DNA of 64,000 nt. Source: Bacillota bacterium. GTDB taxonomy: Bacteria > Bacillota > Clostridia > Christensenellales > SZUA-584. Shown in pieces: positions 15,289-24,160 of the stretch. Below the pieces are notes generated by a model that saw only the letters and a program-made list of their open reading frames with translations, was not told the DNA's origin and ran no database searches. Numbering within the stretch: position 1 is the first letter of the stretch; every line of letters starts with the position of its first letter. The position numbers and the translations under genes are program-made. The stretch spans positions 1-64,000 of the forward strand of contig JAEYLC010000027.1 in the NCBI GenBank assembly GCA_023461435.1, in the 5' to 3' direction.

Positions 15289-16990
15289 AGCGTTTTATCT
15301 GCGGCTGGCATGGAGCAACATCCGGCGCAACGGCAAAACCTTCTTTCCGTATATTTTGACCACGGCAATTATCAGCGGCGTGTTTTTGCTCATTGCGGGG
15401 CTTATTATTTCGGATGGGCTGACAAATCTGCCGACAGGCCAGCTGGCCTCGATGATTTTCTCCTTCGGGATTGTCGTTTTTGGTATATTCGCGTTCTTTT
15501 TTATGATATATCTCAACAATTTTTTGATTGGCAAACGGAAAAGAGAATTCGGGCTGTACGGGATACTCGGGCTCGAAAAACGCCATGTCGCGCGCGTCCT
15601 CGTATGGGAAAACCTTCTGACGCTCGGCGCGGGAGTGATCTGCGGTATCGTCATCGCGCTCGTGTTTGGCAGACTGCTGTTTTTGATATTGATCAAAATG
15701 ATTCATGCCGTCCCGGGAAGCGTTTTTTACATCGGACCGTCGGCATACATCATCATGCTGCTGCTGTTTCTCGCAATTTTTGTGGCCACATCGCTGCTGA
15801 ATTTAAGGCAGGTGAGAGTTTCCAGCCCCATTGAGCTCATGAGCAGTGAAAAAAAAGGCGAGAAGGATTCAAAGCTTTTGATTCCGCTGACAATACTCGG
15901 CGTGATTGCGCTTGCGGCGGCTTACTACTACGCGTGGAGCATCGACAGCCCTTCGGCTGCGCTCATTTTATTCTTTCCGCTTGCGATCATCGTGATCATA
16001 TCCACGAATATACTGTTTACGTCGGGTAGCATTGCGGCTTTGAGAGCGCTGCGCGCAAACAAAAAGCTCTATTACAAGCCGCGCAACTTCATTGCCATCA
16101 GCGGTATGTTTCAGCGTATGAGGCAAAATGCGAAATCGCTCGCAACCATTTGTATGCTTTCCACGATGCTGATCGTGACGGTATCAGGGACGCTTTCGCT
16201 TTACATAGGGCAGGAGGATATGTTTGGCGAGCTGTATCCGTATGATGTGAGCGTGCAGGTTGACGACGGCGTCGATACCCGGACAGTCGGCGATTTCGAC
16301 AGCGCTGTGATATCCCTCGCAAAACAAAAGGATGTCACCGTGACTGCGGATAAGGATAAGCTGGTATATGAAGCGCCCGATAACCGGCCCCGGCAAAACA
16401 ACTATGTGAGCCCGAATGCCCAATGGACAGATACGCCGCATCTCATATGCGCTGACAATCTCATACGCTTCGATGTGGATGGCGGCGAAGAGAACTGTCT
16501 GGCTTATATGGACAGCCTGCAGGCGCTTTTAAAGAACGATTTCTCCAATGGTCTTCGTATCGTGAGTGATGTTTTTACCGCAAGACAGGAAGGCTACGGC
16601 ATGTATGGCGGGCTGCTGTTCCTCGGGGTGTTCTTCGGCATACTGTTTCTGGCGGTGACGGTTTTGATCATCTATTTCAAGCAGATATCCGAAGGGTATG
16701 AAGATAAGGCGCAGTTTCTGATATTGCAGAAGGTGGGCATGGATGATGCGCAGGTCAAGGCCACGATCAACCGCCAGGTGCTCTGGGTGTTCTTCATACC
16801 GCTTGGTATGACGATATTTCATATGGTATTTGCGTCCAAGATTATGGCGCGTATGCTCGAAACGTTCATGCTTTACGACTGGGAATTGCTGCTCTTATGC
16901 ATCGGCGGCACCTGCGTGCTGTTCGTGCTGTTGTATCTGATCGTATACTCGCTCACAGCGAGGGTGTATTACCGCATCGTAAAGTGGTGA
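15281..16990 (+). CDS. ABC transporter permease (BceB-like, FtsX domains)
   Basis: 569 residues from TTG 15281, chosen because GGAGGT ends 7 bases before it; GTG 15272 overlaps that SD and longer frames run inside the ATPase gene. It overlaps the ATPase by 8 bases. About ten membrane helices: one N-terminal, an FtsX block at about 60-230, a pair near 240-290, a large extracellular loop of roughly 170 residues (about 330-480) that is the sensor/peptide-recognition domain of this family, and a C-terminal FtsX block. Slightly shorter than the usual 640-660 residues. Confidence 0.9.
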   Translation: MLKAFYLRLAWSNIRRNGKTFFPYILTTAIISGVFLLIAGLIISDGLTNLPTGQLASMIFSFGIVVFGIFAFFFMIYLNNFLIGKRKREFGLYGILGLEKRHVARVLVWENLLTLGAGVICGIVIALVFGRLLFLILIKMIHAVPGSVFYIGPSAYIIMLLLFLAIFVATSLLNLRQVRVSSPIELMSSEKKGEKDSKLLIPLTILGVIALAAAYYYAWSIDSPSAALILFFPLAIIVIISTNILFTSGSIAALRALRANKKLYYKPRNFIAISGMFQRMRQNAKSLATICMLSTMLIVTVSGTLSLYIGQEDMFGELYPYDVSVQVDDGVDTRTVGDFDSAVISLAKQKDVTVTADKDKLVYEAPDNRPRQNNYVSPNAQWTDTPHLICADNLIRFDVDGGEENCLAYMDSLQALLKNDFSNGLRIVSDVFTARQEGYGMYGGLLFLGVFFGILFLAVTVLIIYFKQISEGYEDKAQFLILQKVGMDDAQVKATINRQVLWVFFIPLGMTIFHMVFASKIMARMLETFMLYDWELLLLCIGGTCVLFVLLYLIVYSLTARVYYRIVKW

Positions 16991-17000
16991 GGGAATTTAA

Positions 17001-17030
17001 AAGAGCCGGTACTGACCAGTACCGGCTCTT
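17001..17030. terminator. Bidirectional terminator
   Basis: 14-bp arms AAGAGCCGGTACTG and CAGTACCGGCTCTT almost back to back, between two convergent operons, flanked by AT-rich sequence on both sides. Confidence 0.75.
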
Positions 17031-17042
17031 ATCCACCGCTCA

Positions 17043-17759
17043 TTAATCCGCTTTAATCCTTTTGATCCGCCAAGCGCTCACGATCAAAGCCGCAATGATG
17101 ATTCCCGCCAGCACGAGCAGCCCCGTCGCATCCCATTCGCCGCTGCTCAGAGCCTGAAAACCCCATGTGGCGGGGAGTATCTTTCCGACGGTCTGCAGCG
17201 CCTCGGGCAGCATGCTGCTCGGAAACATGATGCCAGAGAGCATGACGGACGGCAGAAAGATGAGCTGAGAAATCATCGTGAGCTTGGAGCCGCTCTTTAA
17301 GAACAGGCCGAGCAGCGTGCCGATGCCAAGGCACGCGGTGATGAAGACCGCGAGCGAAACAAAATACGCGGGCGCGGAGGCGGGGACCTCGGCCTGGAAA
17401 GCCAGCGGCGCGATCACATAGATCAGCGCGCACATGATCATCAGGTGAATGAGTCCCGAAATCAGGTTGTTGACCGCCGCCGTCCAGAGCGGTATGCCGC
17501 CCACCTTGTAGGCCTTTTTCATTTCGCTGCCATAGAGCTCGATCAGCGGGGTGGGCGCCCCCAAAAACGCGCCCATCGAGACGCCGAATACGCTCATCGC
17601 GGCAATCAGCGTTTTGTACGCTTCGGGGTTGATCGACGTGAATATGCCGCCGATGAACAGGAAAAACACAAGCGGTACCACATAATAGGTGAGCAGCACG
17701 CCGCGGTTGCGAAGGTCAAGCTTCCACTGCAGGCCAATGCCGTATAAAAACGCGTTCAT
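17043..17759 (-). CDS. ABC-2 type transporter permease
   Basis: 238 residues with six predicted membrane helices and the ABC-2 signature region around SQLIFLPSVMLSGIMFPSSMLPEALQ followed by LPATWGFQAL. It is the membrane half of an exporter whose ATPase is encoded immediately upstream: the ATPase stop TAA touches this ATG. Substrate unknown; drug or peptide export is the usual role of MerR-linked ABC-2 pairs. Confidence 0.9.
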   Translation of the reverse strand: MNAFLYGIGLQWKLDLRNRGVLLTYYVVPLVFFLFIGGIFTSINPEAYKTLIAAMSVFGVSMGAFLGAPTPLIELYGSEMKKAYKVGGIPLWTAAVNNLISGLIHLMIMCALIYVIAPLAFQAEVPASAPAYFVSLAVFITACLGIGTLLGLFLKSGSKLTMISQLIFLPSVMLSGIMFPSSMLPEALQTVGKILPATWGFQALSSGEWDATGLLVLAGIIIAALIVSAWRIKRIKAD

Positions 17760-18623
17760 TTATTTACCCTCCTTTGCAATGTCGAGGAACCGCTGTTCGA
17801 GGCTCGCGTGCTCAAGCTTTAAATCGCGCACGTGCGCGCCGCTTGCTTTCGCGGCGGCCAGCAGCTCCGCAAGGCCGTCTTCAAGGCTGCCCGTTTCAAA
17901 CGTGTCGTAGCCCTGAGACGCGCCGGTGAAAACGCAGTGCCTGAATCCGTTATTCGGTATGGGCGAAGACAGAGCGATCATCACCTTGAACGTATCCGAC
18001 ATCTGCTGCGTCAGCTCGCCCGCCGTGCCGATAAACGCGATATGGCCGTCCTTGAGTATCGCGATGCGGTCGCAGAGCGACTCCACCTCGGCCATATCGT
18101 GGCTCGCGAGCACCACCGTTTTTCCCTGCGCTTTCAGCGCCCTGATCTCTTCGTGCAGCGCGGCGCGGCCCTCCACATCGAGCCCCGCCGTGGGTTCGTC
18201 GAGGAACATGATCTCAGGGTTTCCCGTCATTGCGAGCACGAGGTGCAGCCGCCGCTTCTGTCCGGTCGACATATCCTTATATGCCTTGTTTTTGATTTCT
18301 TCAAACCCCAGCCGCTCTAAAAAACCATTGTCGACCGCGGCTCCGCTCCATTTTGCGAAAAGCCTGACGGCTTCATGCGCTCTTAAGTGCTGCGGCAGCG
18401 ACGACGACTGAAGCTGAACGCCGGTTTTACCGTTCACTTTTATATCGCCGCTCTGATATTTTCTAATTCCCTCGATGCATTCAAACGTGGTCGTCTTGCC
18501 CGCGCCGTTGGTGCCGAGCAATGCAAATATCTCGCCCCGCTGCACCTCGAACGAAATGCCTTTGAGCACCTCATTGTCGCCGTAATGCTTGATCAGCGAC
18601 TTGACCTCAATCATGTTTTTCAT
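17760..18623 (-). CDS. ABC transporter ATP-binding protein (ABC-2 exporter)
   Basis: 287 residues from the ATG preceded by GGAGGG; longer frames reach into the MerR gene. Walker A LGTNGAGKTTTFE, Q-loop VQLQSSSLPQ, Walker B IMFLDEPTAGLD, H-loop LASHDMAEVE. The signature reads MSTGQKRR, with Thr where the usual LSGGQ has Gly. An about 75-residue C-terminal extension follows the ATPase core, as in DrrA/CcmA-type exporters. Second gene of the merR-ATPase-permease operon. Confidence 0.9.
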   Translation of the reverse strand: MKNMIEVKSLIKHYGDNEVLKGISFEVQRGEIFALLGTNGAGKTTTFECIEGIRKYQSGDIKVNGKTGVQLQSSSLPQHLRAHEAVRLFAKWSGAAVDNGFLERLGFEEIKNKAYKDMSTGQKRRLHLVLAMTGNPEIMFLDEPTAGLDVEGRAALHEEIRALKAQGKTVVLASHDMAEVESLCDRIAILKDGHIAFIGTAGELTQQMSDTFKVMIALSSPIPNNGFRHCVFTGASQGYDTFETGSLEDGLAELLAAAKASGAHVRDLKLEHASLEQRFLDIAKEGK

Positions 18624-18624
18624 T

Positions 18625-19416
18625 TCATCCCTCCATATCTGGCAGACTGATGCCCTGCTGCACGAAATAAGCGGTGAGCGACATGCCAAGAAATTCATCG
18701 GCCTGTCTTTGCTTTTCGGCGACTTTCTCATCCCAGTTCTGCTTGCTCTCATTGAGCTTGATAAGCTGACGCAGCAGATTCGGATCGCCGCCCGTAAAGT
18801 CCATGATCATGTCCCACCATTGTCCGGCGATTTCTATGCCCTCTTTGCTTTCGGGCTTTATGCCCTGCTGGACGAGCGCGATGGTGCTGTCGAGCACCGC
18901 ATAGTATTTCTGGTGGATCATCATGCCCTTTTGAGGGTCACCCGCAAACCTGTCGCGCATATGATCCAGCATCTTCTCGTCGAACGCCTGCGCCACCCAA
19001 TAATCCTTATTGTTGAGCCTTAAGAGCGACACGATATAGGCATATTTGTTAAAATCGACTGTTTTGATCTGCAGCACTTCCGCTTCCAGCGATGCGATCG
19101 CCTCCCTGACGGTCGTCAGCTCTTTGATTTGTTCCTCAATGATGAGCTTTTGCTTGCCGAGTATCTGCGCCACGTCCTCCGGTTTGTCAAGAGGCAGCAA
19201 TTTTCGCTTGATTTCATCGAGCGAAAACCCAAGGTACTTGAGCGAGAGTATCTGATGGAGCTTCACCATGTCTTTTTTGGTGTAGAGCCTGCGGCCCCCC
19301 TCGCTCTTCGCTGAGGGCGCAAGCAGCCCCTCTTTGTCATAGAACTGCAGCGTGCGGACGGTGATGCTCATCTCCTTGGCCAGTTCGCCGACTGCCAGCA
19401 AATCTTTCTTTACCAT
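18625..19416 (-). CDS. MerR-family regulator with TipAS-like effector domain
   Basis: 263 residues from the ATG after GGAGGG. Residues 5-75 are the MerR winged helix (LAVGELAKEMSITVRTLQFYDKEGLL, GGRRLYTKKDMVKLHQI), then the dimerisation coiled coil to about 125. The C-terminal half (WWDMIMDFTGGD, LIKLNES, AYFVQQGISLPD) matches the TipAS ligand-binding fold, which senses antibiotics in TipAL and SkgA. It starts the exporter operon and its own promoter has the MerR-type 19-bp spacer, so ligand binding should switch on export. Its stop is 1 base before the ATPase ATG. Confidence 0.92.
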   Translation of the reverse strand: MVKKDLLAVGELAKEMSITVRTLQFYDKEGLLAPSAKSEGGRRLYTKKDMVKLHQILSLKYLGFSLDEIKRKLLPLDKPEDVAQILGKQKLIIEEQIKELTTVREAIASLEAEVLQIKTVDFNKYAYIVSLLRLNNKDYWVAQAFDEKMLDHMRDRFAGDPQKGMMIHQKYYAVLDSTIALVQQGIKPESKEGIEIAGQWWDMIMDFTGGDPNLLRQLIKLNESKQNWDEKVAEKQRQADEFLGMSLTAYFVQQGISLPDMEG

Positions 19417-19436
19417 ATTTATCCCTCCATGAGTGC

Positions 19437-19467
19437 ATTGTAACATGTGACGTAACGTCATAAGCAA
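19437..19467 (-). promoter_or_regulatory. MerR-type promoter with 19-bp spacer and internal operator
   Basis: On the minus strand -35 TTGCTT (19462-19467) and -10 TACAAT (19437-19442) are 19 bp apart, the over-long spacer typical of MerR-activated promoters. The spacer centres on TGACGTTACGTCA (19448-19460), a perfect dyad with a single central base. Half-site unit ATGTGACGTAA is repeated directly at 19445 and 19479. Confidence 0.8.
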
Positions 19468-19663
19468 GCCCTTTTTTTATGTGACGTAAGATTTTTTAGA
19501 TTTGTTTGCTCTGATTTGGTTTATAATGATTTAAACGATCAAAATGTCCGTCGTTTGACAGTTGTTCGGTCTTGTTGACACAAGATCAAAAATGTCTATT
19601 TTGGAGTGGAATTAAGCTCTCAAACATTGTATAATGAAAAAAAATCAAAGGAGTGGTGCCAGT

Positions 19664-20068
19664 ATGATACGATTAATTTACGGAAAAAAGGGCAGCGGTA
19701 AGTCGAAACAGCTTTTGGATCAGGCGAATGCGGAAGTGGACCAAACACAGGGAAACATCGTCTATCTCGATGACAACAACCGTTGTATGTACGACCTAAG
19801 GCATGAAATCCGTTTTATCAACACCGCCGATTACAGTATCAACAATCCTGACAAACTCTATGGCTTTGTATGCGGCATCCTTTCCCGCGACTTTGATATT
19901 TCTTCTGTTTACATAGATGGCCTTAAGAAGATGGCCAAATACGACAGCGAGGAGCTTAGAGCCCTGCTGGAGAACTTTGAATCGCTGTTCACGGATATCA
20001 ATGCGTATATGGTGGTCAGCGGCAGCGAGGATATGCCCGAATATATGAGCAAATATATCGCGGGATAA
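19664..20068 (+). CDS. P-loop protein of unknown function (short, PilT-like annotation)
   Basis: 134 residues from the ATG preceded by AAAGGAGTGG; an earlier in-frame ATG at 19634 lies upstream of that SD. The start MIRLIYGKKGSGKSKQLLDQ is a Walker A nucleotide-binding loop. VYLDDNNRCMYDLRHEIRF and SSVYIDGLKKM give a possible Walker B-like acidic strand. Proteins of this length and order are common in Clostridia and often labelled as twitching motility PilT-like, but no secretion or pilus genes are present and only the nucleotide-binding core is seen. Role unknown. Confidence 0.8.
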   Translation: MIRLIYGKKGSGKSKQLLDQANAEVDQTQGNIVYLDDNNRCMYDLRHEIRFINTADYSINNPDKLYGFVCGILSRDFDISSVYIDGLKKMAKYDSEELRALLENFESLFTDINAYMVVSGSEDMPEYMSKYIAG

Positions 20069-20084
20069 GAGTTGAGAAATTGAC

Positions 20085-20166
20085 AACCTGCGCGGGGCGG
20101 CAAGCTTTCAGGCAGCCACATGGGGGCGGCGTGATAAGCCGGTGCGCCATGCGCAGGTTTGTTTTT
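20085..20166 (+). ncRNA. Structured leader or long-hairpin terminator before thrC
   Basis: AACCTGCGC (20085-20093) pairs with GCGCAGGTT (20151-20159), followed by a T-rich tract TTTGTTTTT. The 57-base interior is GC-rich with further helices such as GGCGTGATAAGCC (20127-20139). This is larger than an ordinary terminator hairpin and sits about 50 bases before the thrC SD. It lacks the T-box consensus and matches no riboswitch class I recognise. It may be the terminator of the P-loop gene, an attenuator, or an uncharacterised structured RNA. Confidence 0.5.
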
Positions 20167-20217
20167 GAGGCCCGCCGTCAAATTCACGGCTGGGTCAGCA
20201 TTCACGGAGGATTAGGA

Positions 20218-21675
20218 ATGAAGCTCATCAGTACGAGAAGCAGTGCGCAGCGCCTTGAAGCGTCGGCGGCCACATTGCAGGGCATTTCGCCGGAGGGCGG
20301 GCTGTTTGTGCCCACGTCGTTCGCGGAACTGGGGCCGCTGCGCGAGCTTGCGGCGCTGCCGTATCCCGCGCTTTGCGCCAATGTTCTTGGCCGTTATTAC
20401 GAAGATCTGGGTGATTTAGAAGCGCTCACAACCGCCGCCTACTTAAGCTTCGACGACGCAAAGGTCGCGCCGGTGAAGAAAACCGCGCAGGGCGAATACG
20501 TGCTGGAGCTTTGGCACGGGCCGACGCTCGCTTTCAAGGATATGGCGCTCTCCGTGCTGCCGCGCCTGATGACCGCCGCGATGGACGGCGGGTCCGACAT
20601 ACTGATACTTGTCGCGACATCGGGCGACACGGGCAAGGCCGCGCTCGAGGGCTTCTGCGACGTGCCGCATACGCGCATCGTCGTGTTTTATCCGAATGAA
20701 GGCGTCTCGGATATGCAGCGGCTGCAGATGGTCACACAGGAAGGCGATAACACGCATGTGGTCGCGGTGCGCGGCAACTTTGACGACGCGCAGAACGCCG
20801 TGAAAGCGATGTTCACCGACCGCGGTTTCGCCGACAGGGTTGGCGCAAAGGGCTACAGCCTCTCGTCCGCGAATTCGATCAACTTCGGACGTCTCGCGCC
20901 GCAGATCGCCTACTATGTGGGGGCTTACACGCAGCTTTTAAACGACGGAGAAATCAAAGACGGCGAGGCGGTCAATTTCGTGGTGCCCACGGGCAACTTC
21001 GGGAATATACTCGCCGCCTATTATGCGAAGCGTATGGGGCTGCCGATCAAGCGCCTGATTTGCGCGTCGAACAAGAACAACGTGCTGACCGACTTTTTCC
21101 GCGAGGGCGCGTACACGCTTGACCGCCCGTTCTTCAAGACGATGTCCCCGTCGATGGACATACTGATATCGAGCAACCTGGAAAGGCTGCTCTTTGAGCT
21201 GACGGGGCGAGACGAGCAGGCCGTGAACGCGATGATGGCCCAACTCAAGGCCGAGGGCCGCTACGACATCAGCGGCAAAGCGAGAGAGGCGCTCGAAGCC
21301 GATTTTTACGCCGACTGGTGCGACGAAGCCGAAACGATGGCGTGCATCAAAAGAACGTTTGAAGAAAAGAACTATCTGCTCGATACGCACACCGCCGTCG
21401 CGATGGGCGTGTACGAAAAATATAAGCAAAGCGGCGATGCCACGAAGACGGTGGTGGTGTCCACCGCGTCGCCGTACAAGTTCCCGGCCGACGTGCTAAG
21501 CTCGCTCGGCGTGGATACGCAGGGCATGGACAGCTTTGAGATGGCGCGGCAGCTTTCCAGAATCACCGGAACGCCGCTGCCGCTGCAGATCAAAGCGCTT
21601 GAGAGCAAGCCCGTCCGCCATACGGCCGTGGCTGATAAGAATGAACTGCCGTCCGCGGTGCTCGGGGTGCTCTAG
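20218..21675 (+). CDS. thrC: Threonine synthase
   Basis: 485 residues from the ATG after GGAGG; upstream in-frame starts lie in the structured leader. PLP-dependent fold II enzyme converting O-phosphohomoserine to threonine. Seen: N-terminal motif ISTRSSAQRLEASAATLQGISPEGGLFVP, the PLP-lysine motif ELWHGPTLAFKDMAL, LVATSGDTGKAALEGF (substrate loop), SSANSINFGRLAPQIAYY and VPTGNFGNILAAYYAK (phosphate loop). Matches the roughly 490-residue bacterial/fungal-type subclass. First of four closely spaced genes (thrC, DUF503, trpS, HAD). Confidence 0.96.
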   Translation: MKLISTRSSAQRLEASAATLQGISPEGGLFVPTSFAELGPLRELAALPYPALCANVLGRYYEDLGDLEALTTAAYLSFDDAKVAPVKKTAQGEYVLELWHGPTLAFKDMALSVLPRLMTAAMDGGSDILILVATSGDTGKAALEGFCDVPHTRIVVFYPNEGVSDMQRLQMVTQEGDNTHVVAVRGNFDDAQNAVKAMFTDRGFADRVGAKGYSLSSANSINFGRLAPQIAYYVGAYTQLLNDGEIKDGEAVNFVVPTGNFGNILAAYYAKRMGLPIKRLICASNKNNVLTDFFREGAYTLDRPFFKTMSPSMDILISSNLERLLFELTGRDEQAVNAMMAQLKAEGRYDISGKAREALEADFYADWCDEAETMACIKRTFEEKNYLLDTHTAVAMGVYEKYKQSGDATKTVVVSTASPYKFPADVLSSLGVDTQGMDSFEMARQLSRITGTPLPLQIKALESKPVRHTAVADKNELPSAVLGVL

Positions 21676-21677
21676 CC

Positions 21678-21953
21678 ATGTACAGTTCCTGCTTTGAGGT
21701 GGTCATGACCGTTCCCGGAGCGGCCAGCTTGAAAGACAGGCGCAGCGTGATGAAAAGCCTCAAGGAACGCTGCAAGAGCCGCTTCAACGTCTCCGTCGTG
21801 GAGTGCGGGGAAGACGGCAAGTGGCAAAAGGCGAGCCTCGGCTTCGCGCTCGCGGCGATCAGCCATACGGCGGCGGAGCAGCAGACACAGGCCATTATCG
21901 ACTTTTTGTATGAGGACGGCAGGATCGATATCATTGACGTAGAAAGACTCTAG
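21678..21953 (+). CDS. DUF503 (YlxP-like) protein
   Basis: 91 residues, whole-family length. The pattern VMTVPGAASLKDRRSVMKSLKERCKSRFNVSVVE is diagnostic of DUF503, small alpha/beta proteins of unknown function (YlxP is usually next to rbfA/truB). Here it instead sits 2 bases after thrC and 9 before trpS, so it is translated from the same transcript. The start lacks a strong SD, consistent with coupling to thrC. Confidence 0.88.
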   Translation: MYSSCFEVVMTVPGAASLKDRRSVMKSLKERCKSRFNVSVVECGEDGKWQKASLGFALAAISHTAAEQQTQAIIDFLYEDGRIDIIDVERL

Positions 21954-21962
21954 GAGGAGACC

Positions 21963-22964
21963 ATGGGGGATAAAAAGATCATTTTTTCGGGCGTGCAGCC
22001 GTCGGGCGTGCTGACTATCGGAAACTATCTCGGCGCGATCAAAAACTGGGTGAAGCTGCAGGACGAATACAGCTGCTATTACTGCGTGGTGGATATGCAC
22101 GCGCTCACGGTGCGTCAGGACGCGGCCAACCTTCGAAAGCGTTGCCTTGACACGATGGCGCTGCTGCTCGCTGCGGGGCTCGATCCCGAAAAGAACATCA
22201 TGTATTTTCAGTCCCATGTATCGTGCCACGCGGAGCTGATGTGGGTGCTCAACTGCTTCACGTACTTAGGCGAGCTCTCGCGCATGACGCAGTTCAAGGA
22301 GAAAAGCGAACGCCACGCGGACAACATCAACGCGGGGCTTTATACGTATCCGGTGCTGATGGCGGCGGACATATTGCTGTTCGAGTCGGATCTCGTGCCG
22401 GTGGGCGCGGACCAAAAGCAGCATCTGGAGATCACGCGCGATATCGCGCAGCGCTTCAACAACATCTACGGCGATGTGTTCGTGGTGCCCGAGCCGTATA
22501 TCCCCAAGGCGGGCGCGCGCGTGATGAGCTTGGCCGACCCGACCGCCAAGATGAGCAAATCGGACGACAACGAGAACGCGTATGTGTCGCTGCTCGATCC
22601 GTCCGACGCGATTCAAAGAAAGTTCAAGCGTGCGGTGACCGATTCGGACGGACAGATCAAGTATTCGGACGACAAACCGGGTGTGTCGAACCTGATGTCG
22701 ATACTCTCCGCGGTGACGGGGCAAACGTTTGAGCAGATCGAGGCTGAGTTTGAGGGGAAGGGGTACGGCGCATTAAAGTCGCGCGTCGCGGACGCCGTCT
22801 GCGCCGAGCTTGAGCCGCTTCAGCAGCGGTACGCGAAGATTCGCGCCGACAAGGACTATTTGAATCAGGTGATACAGAGCGGGGCGGAGCGCGCGGGCGC
22901 GAACGCGATTCGTATGCTGCGCAAGGTTTACAAGAAGATCGGAGTGGCGCCGAGACAGCTATGA
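21963..22964 (+). CDS. trpS: Tryptophanyl-tRNA synthetase
   Basis: 333 residues, typical bacterial length. Class I synthetase charging tRNA-Trp. The HIGH-type motif is TIGNYLGAIKNW after SGVQPSGVLT, and the KMSKS loop is TAKMSKSDDNENA. VPVGADQKQHLEITRDIA is a further family signature. SD AGGAGG immediately upstream. It overlaps the HAD gene by 4 bases. No T-box was seen upstream, unlike valS. Confidence 0.97.
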   Translation: MGDKKIIFSGVQPSGVLTIGNYLGAIKNWVKLQDEYSCYYCVVDMHALTVRQDAANLRKRCLDTMALLLAAGLDPEKNIMYFQSHVSCHAELMWVLNCFTYLGELSRMTQFKEKSERHADNINAGLYTYPVLMAADILLFESDLVPVGADQKQHLEITRDIAQRFNNIYGDVFVVPEPYIPKAGARVMSLADPTAKMSKSDDNENAYVSLLDPSDAIQRKFKRAVTDSDGQIKYSDDKPGVSNLMSILSAVTGQTFEQIEAEFEGKGYGALKSRVADAVCAELEPLQQRYAKIRADKDYLNQVIQSGAERAGANAIRMLRKVYKKIGVAPRQL

Positions 22965-23590
22965 GAGATTACAAGCTTTATATATTCGATTTGGACGGCA
23001 CGCTGGTGGACACGCGACCCGATATTGCCCGGGCGCTGCAAAAGATGCTTCAAGAGGCAAGCATGCCCGTGCCGAACCTTGATGAGGTGTCGCGCGCGAT
23101 CGGCGGCGGCGCAAAGAACGCGGTGAGCATGCTCACCGGGCTCGTGGGGGACGCGGTGCTCCCGTATTTGAAGCGATTCTCCGAGGATTATGAGCAGATG
23201 TGCTGCGACAATTCCTGCGTTTATGAGGGCGGGGAAGAGCTGCTGCGCCGTTTAAAAGACGGCGGCGCAAAGCTCGCGCTGGTCACGATGAAACTCAAAA
23301 GCCCCACGCTGAAAATACTCGATGCGCACGGGCTCGATATGTTCGACGCGGTGGTGACGTTTGACGATGTGGACAAGCGCAAGCCCGATCCGGAGAGCCT
23401 TTTTAAGCTTTGCGAGAGGTTCGGAGTGGAAGTGGCTGATACGCTGATGATTGGCGATACGGTGACGGATGTGCGCTACGCGCAGGCGGCGGGGGCGGAT
23501 GTTTGCGCCGTGGAGTACGGCTATGGGGAGACGAGCGACGTGCTCGCGCTGGGGCCGACGTATGCGGTGAAGAGCTTGCTGGAGCTATAA
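22961..23590 (+). CDS. HAD-family phosphatase (phosphoglycolate phosphatase-like)
   Basis: 209 residues. HAD motif I FDLDGTLVDTRPD, motif II LVTMKLK, motif III Lys in DKRKPDPE, motif IV MIGDTVTDVRYA. The alpha-helical cap domain (about 18-80) is of the Gph/PGP subclass, which often removes 2-phosphoglycolate or pyrimidine 5'-phosphates. Translationally coupled to trpS through ATGA. Exact substrate cannot be read from sequence. Confidence 0.9.
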   Translation: MRDYKLYIFDLDGTLVDTRPDIARALQKMLQEASMPVPNLDEVSRAIGGGAKNAVSMLTGLVGDAVLPYLKRFSEDYEQMCCDNSCVYEGGEELLRRLKDGGAKLALVTMKLKSPTLKILDAHGLDMFDAVVTFDDVDKRKPDPESLFKLCERFGVEVADTLMIGDTVTDVRYAQAAGADVCAVEYGYGETSDVLALGPTYAVKSLLEL

Positions 23591-23656
23591 TTCCGATCCT
23601 GAGTTAATACGGTATTTAAATTTACAAAAAATATTAGTGCTTTAATCCGAGGATCT

Positions 23657-24160
23657 TTATATTCTTTTAAGGTCAAATTCATATTCATGAACATTTTCAT
23701 AAAGGTCAATATACCAGATATGACCTTCTATAAATGATAAATCCTTTTCAATTTCTTTGTGACTAGCATTCTTTGCTCTTTTGATTGAAAAGATATCAAT
23801 TGATTCGTCAGGTAAAAATGTAAAGTCGGTTAAATCAGTAAAACCATCAGATAAAGTGTAATTTGGATGAAGTGCATTGATTATTTCCATAATAGAATTT
23901 TGAATAATTTTTTTCCCATTGCAGCAATATGATATTTCCACTTTTTGTATTGTTGCAGGTCCCATGCCTTTATTAAAAAGAAATACGCTAATTGAATCGA
24001 GATAGTTGCCAGTACCCACATTTATAATCGGCTTTACTGTCAGTACATCATGCTTTTTTTGTTCTTTTAAAGATTTCGTAGTATATCTAATACTAATTAT
24101 AGCAATGATGATAGCTAATATGGCTGTGATAGATTGTACAATATCGAACAAATCTTTCAT
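23657..24160 (-). CDS. Orphan membrane-anchored protein in an AT-rich island
   Basis: 167 residues with SD GGAGG. One N-terminal membrane helix (about 8-25, ITAILAIIIAIISI) is followed by a basic stretch and a soluble domain rich in beta-prone residues. Not recognised. Base composition is clearly more AT-rich than both neighbours and codon use is biased to A/T third positions, suggesting recent acquisition. It faces the HAD gene and has no partner, although single-TM orphans like this are sometimes phage-defence or superinfection proteins; nothing here proves that. Confidence 0.65.
   Translation of the reverse strand: MKDLFDIVQSITAILAIIIAIISIRYTTKSLKEQKKHDVLTVKPIINVGTGNYLDSISVFLFNKGMGPATIQKVEISYCCNGKKIIQNSIMEIINALHPNYTLSDGFTDLTDFTFLPDESIDIFSIKRAKNASHKEIEKDLSFIEGHIWYIDLYENVHEYEFDLKRI

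Noticed and set aside
20085..20166. SRP RNA, fluoride, THF or T-box class for the thrC leader
   Set aside because: None of the diagnostic conserved loops (GGAA tetraloop, T-box AAGGTGGNACCGCG, or others) can be found.
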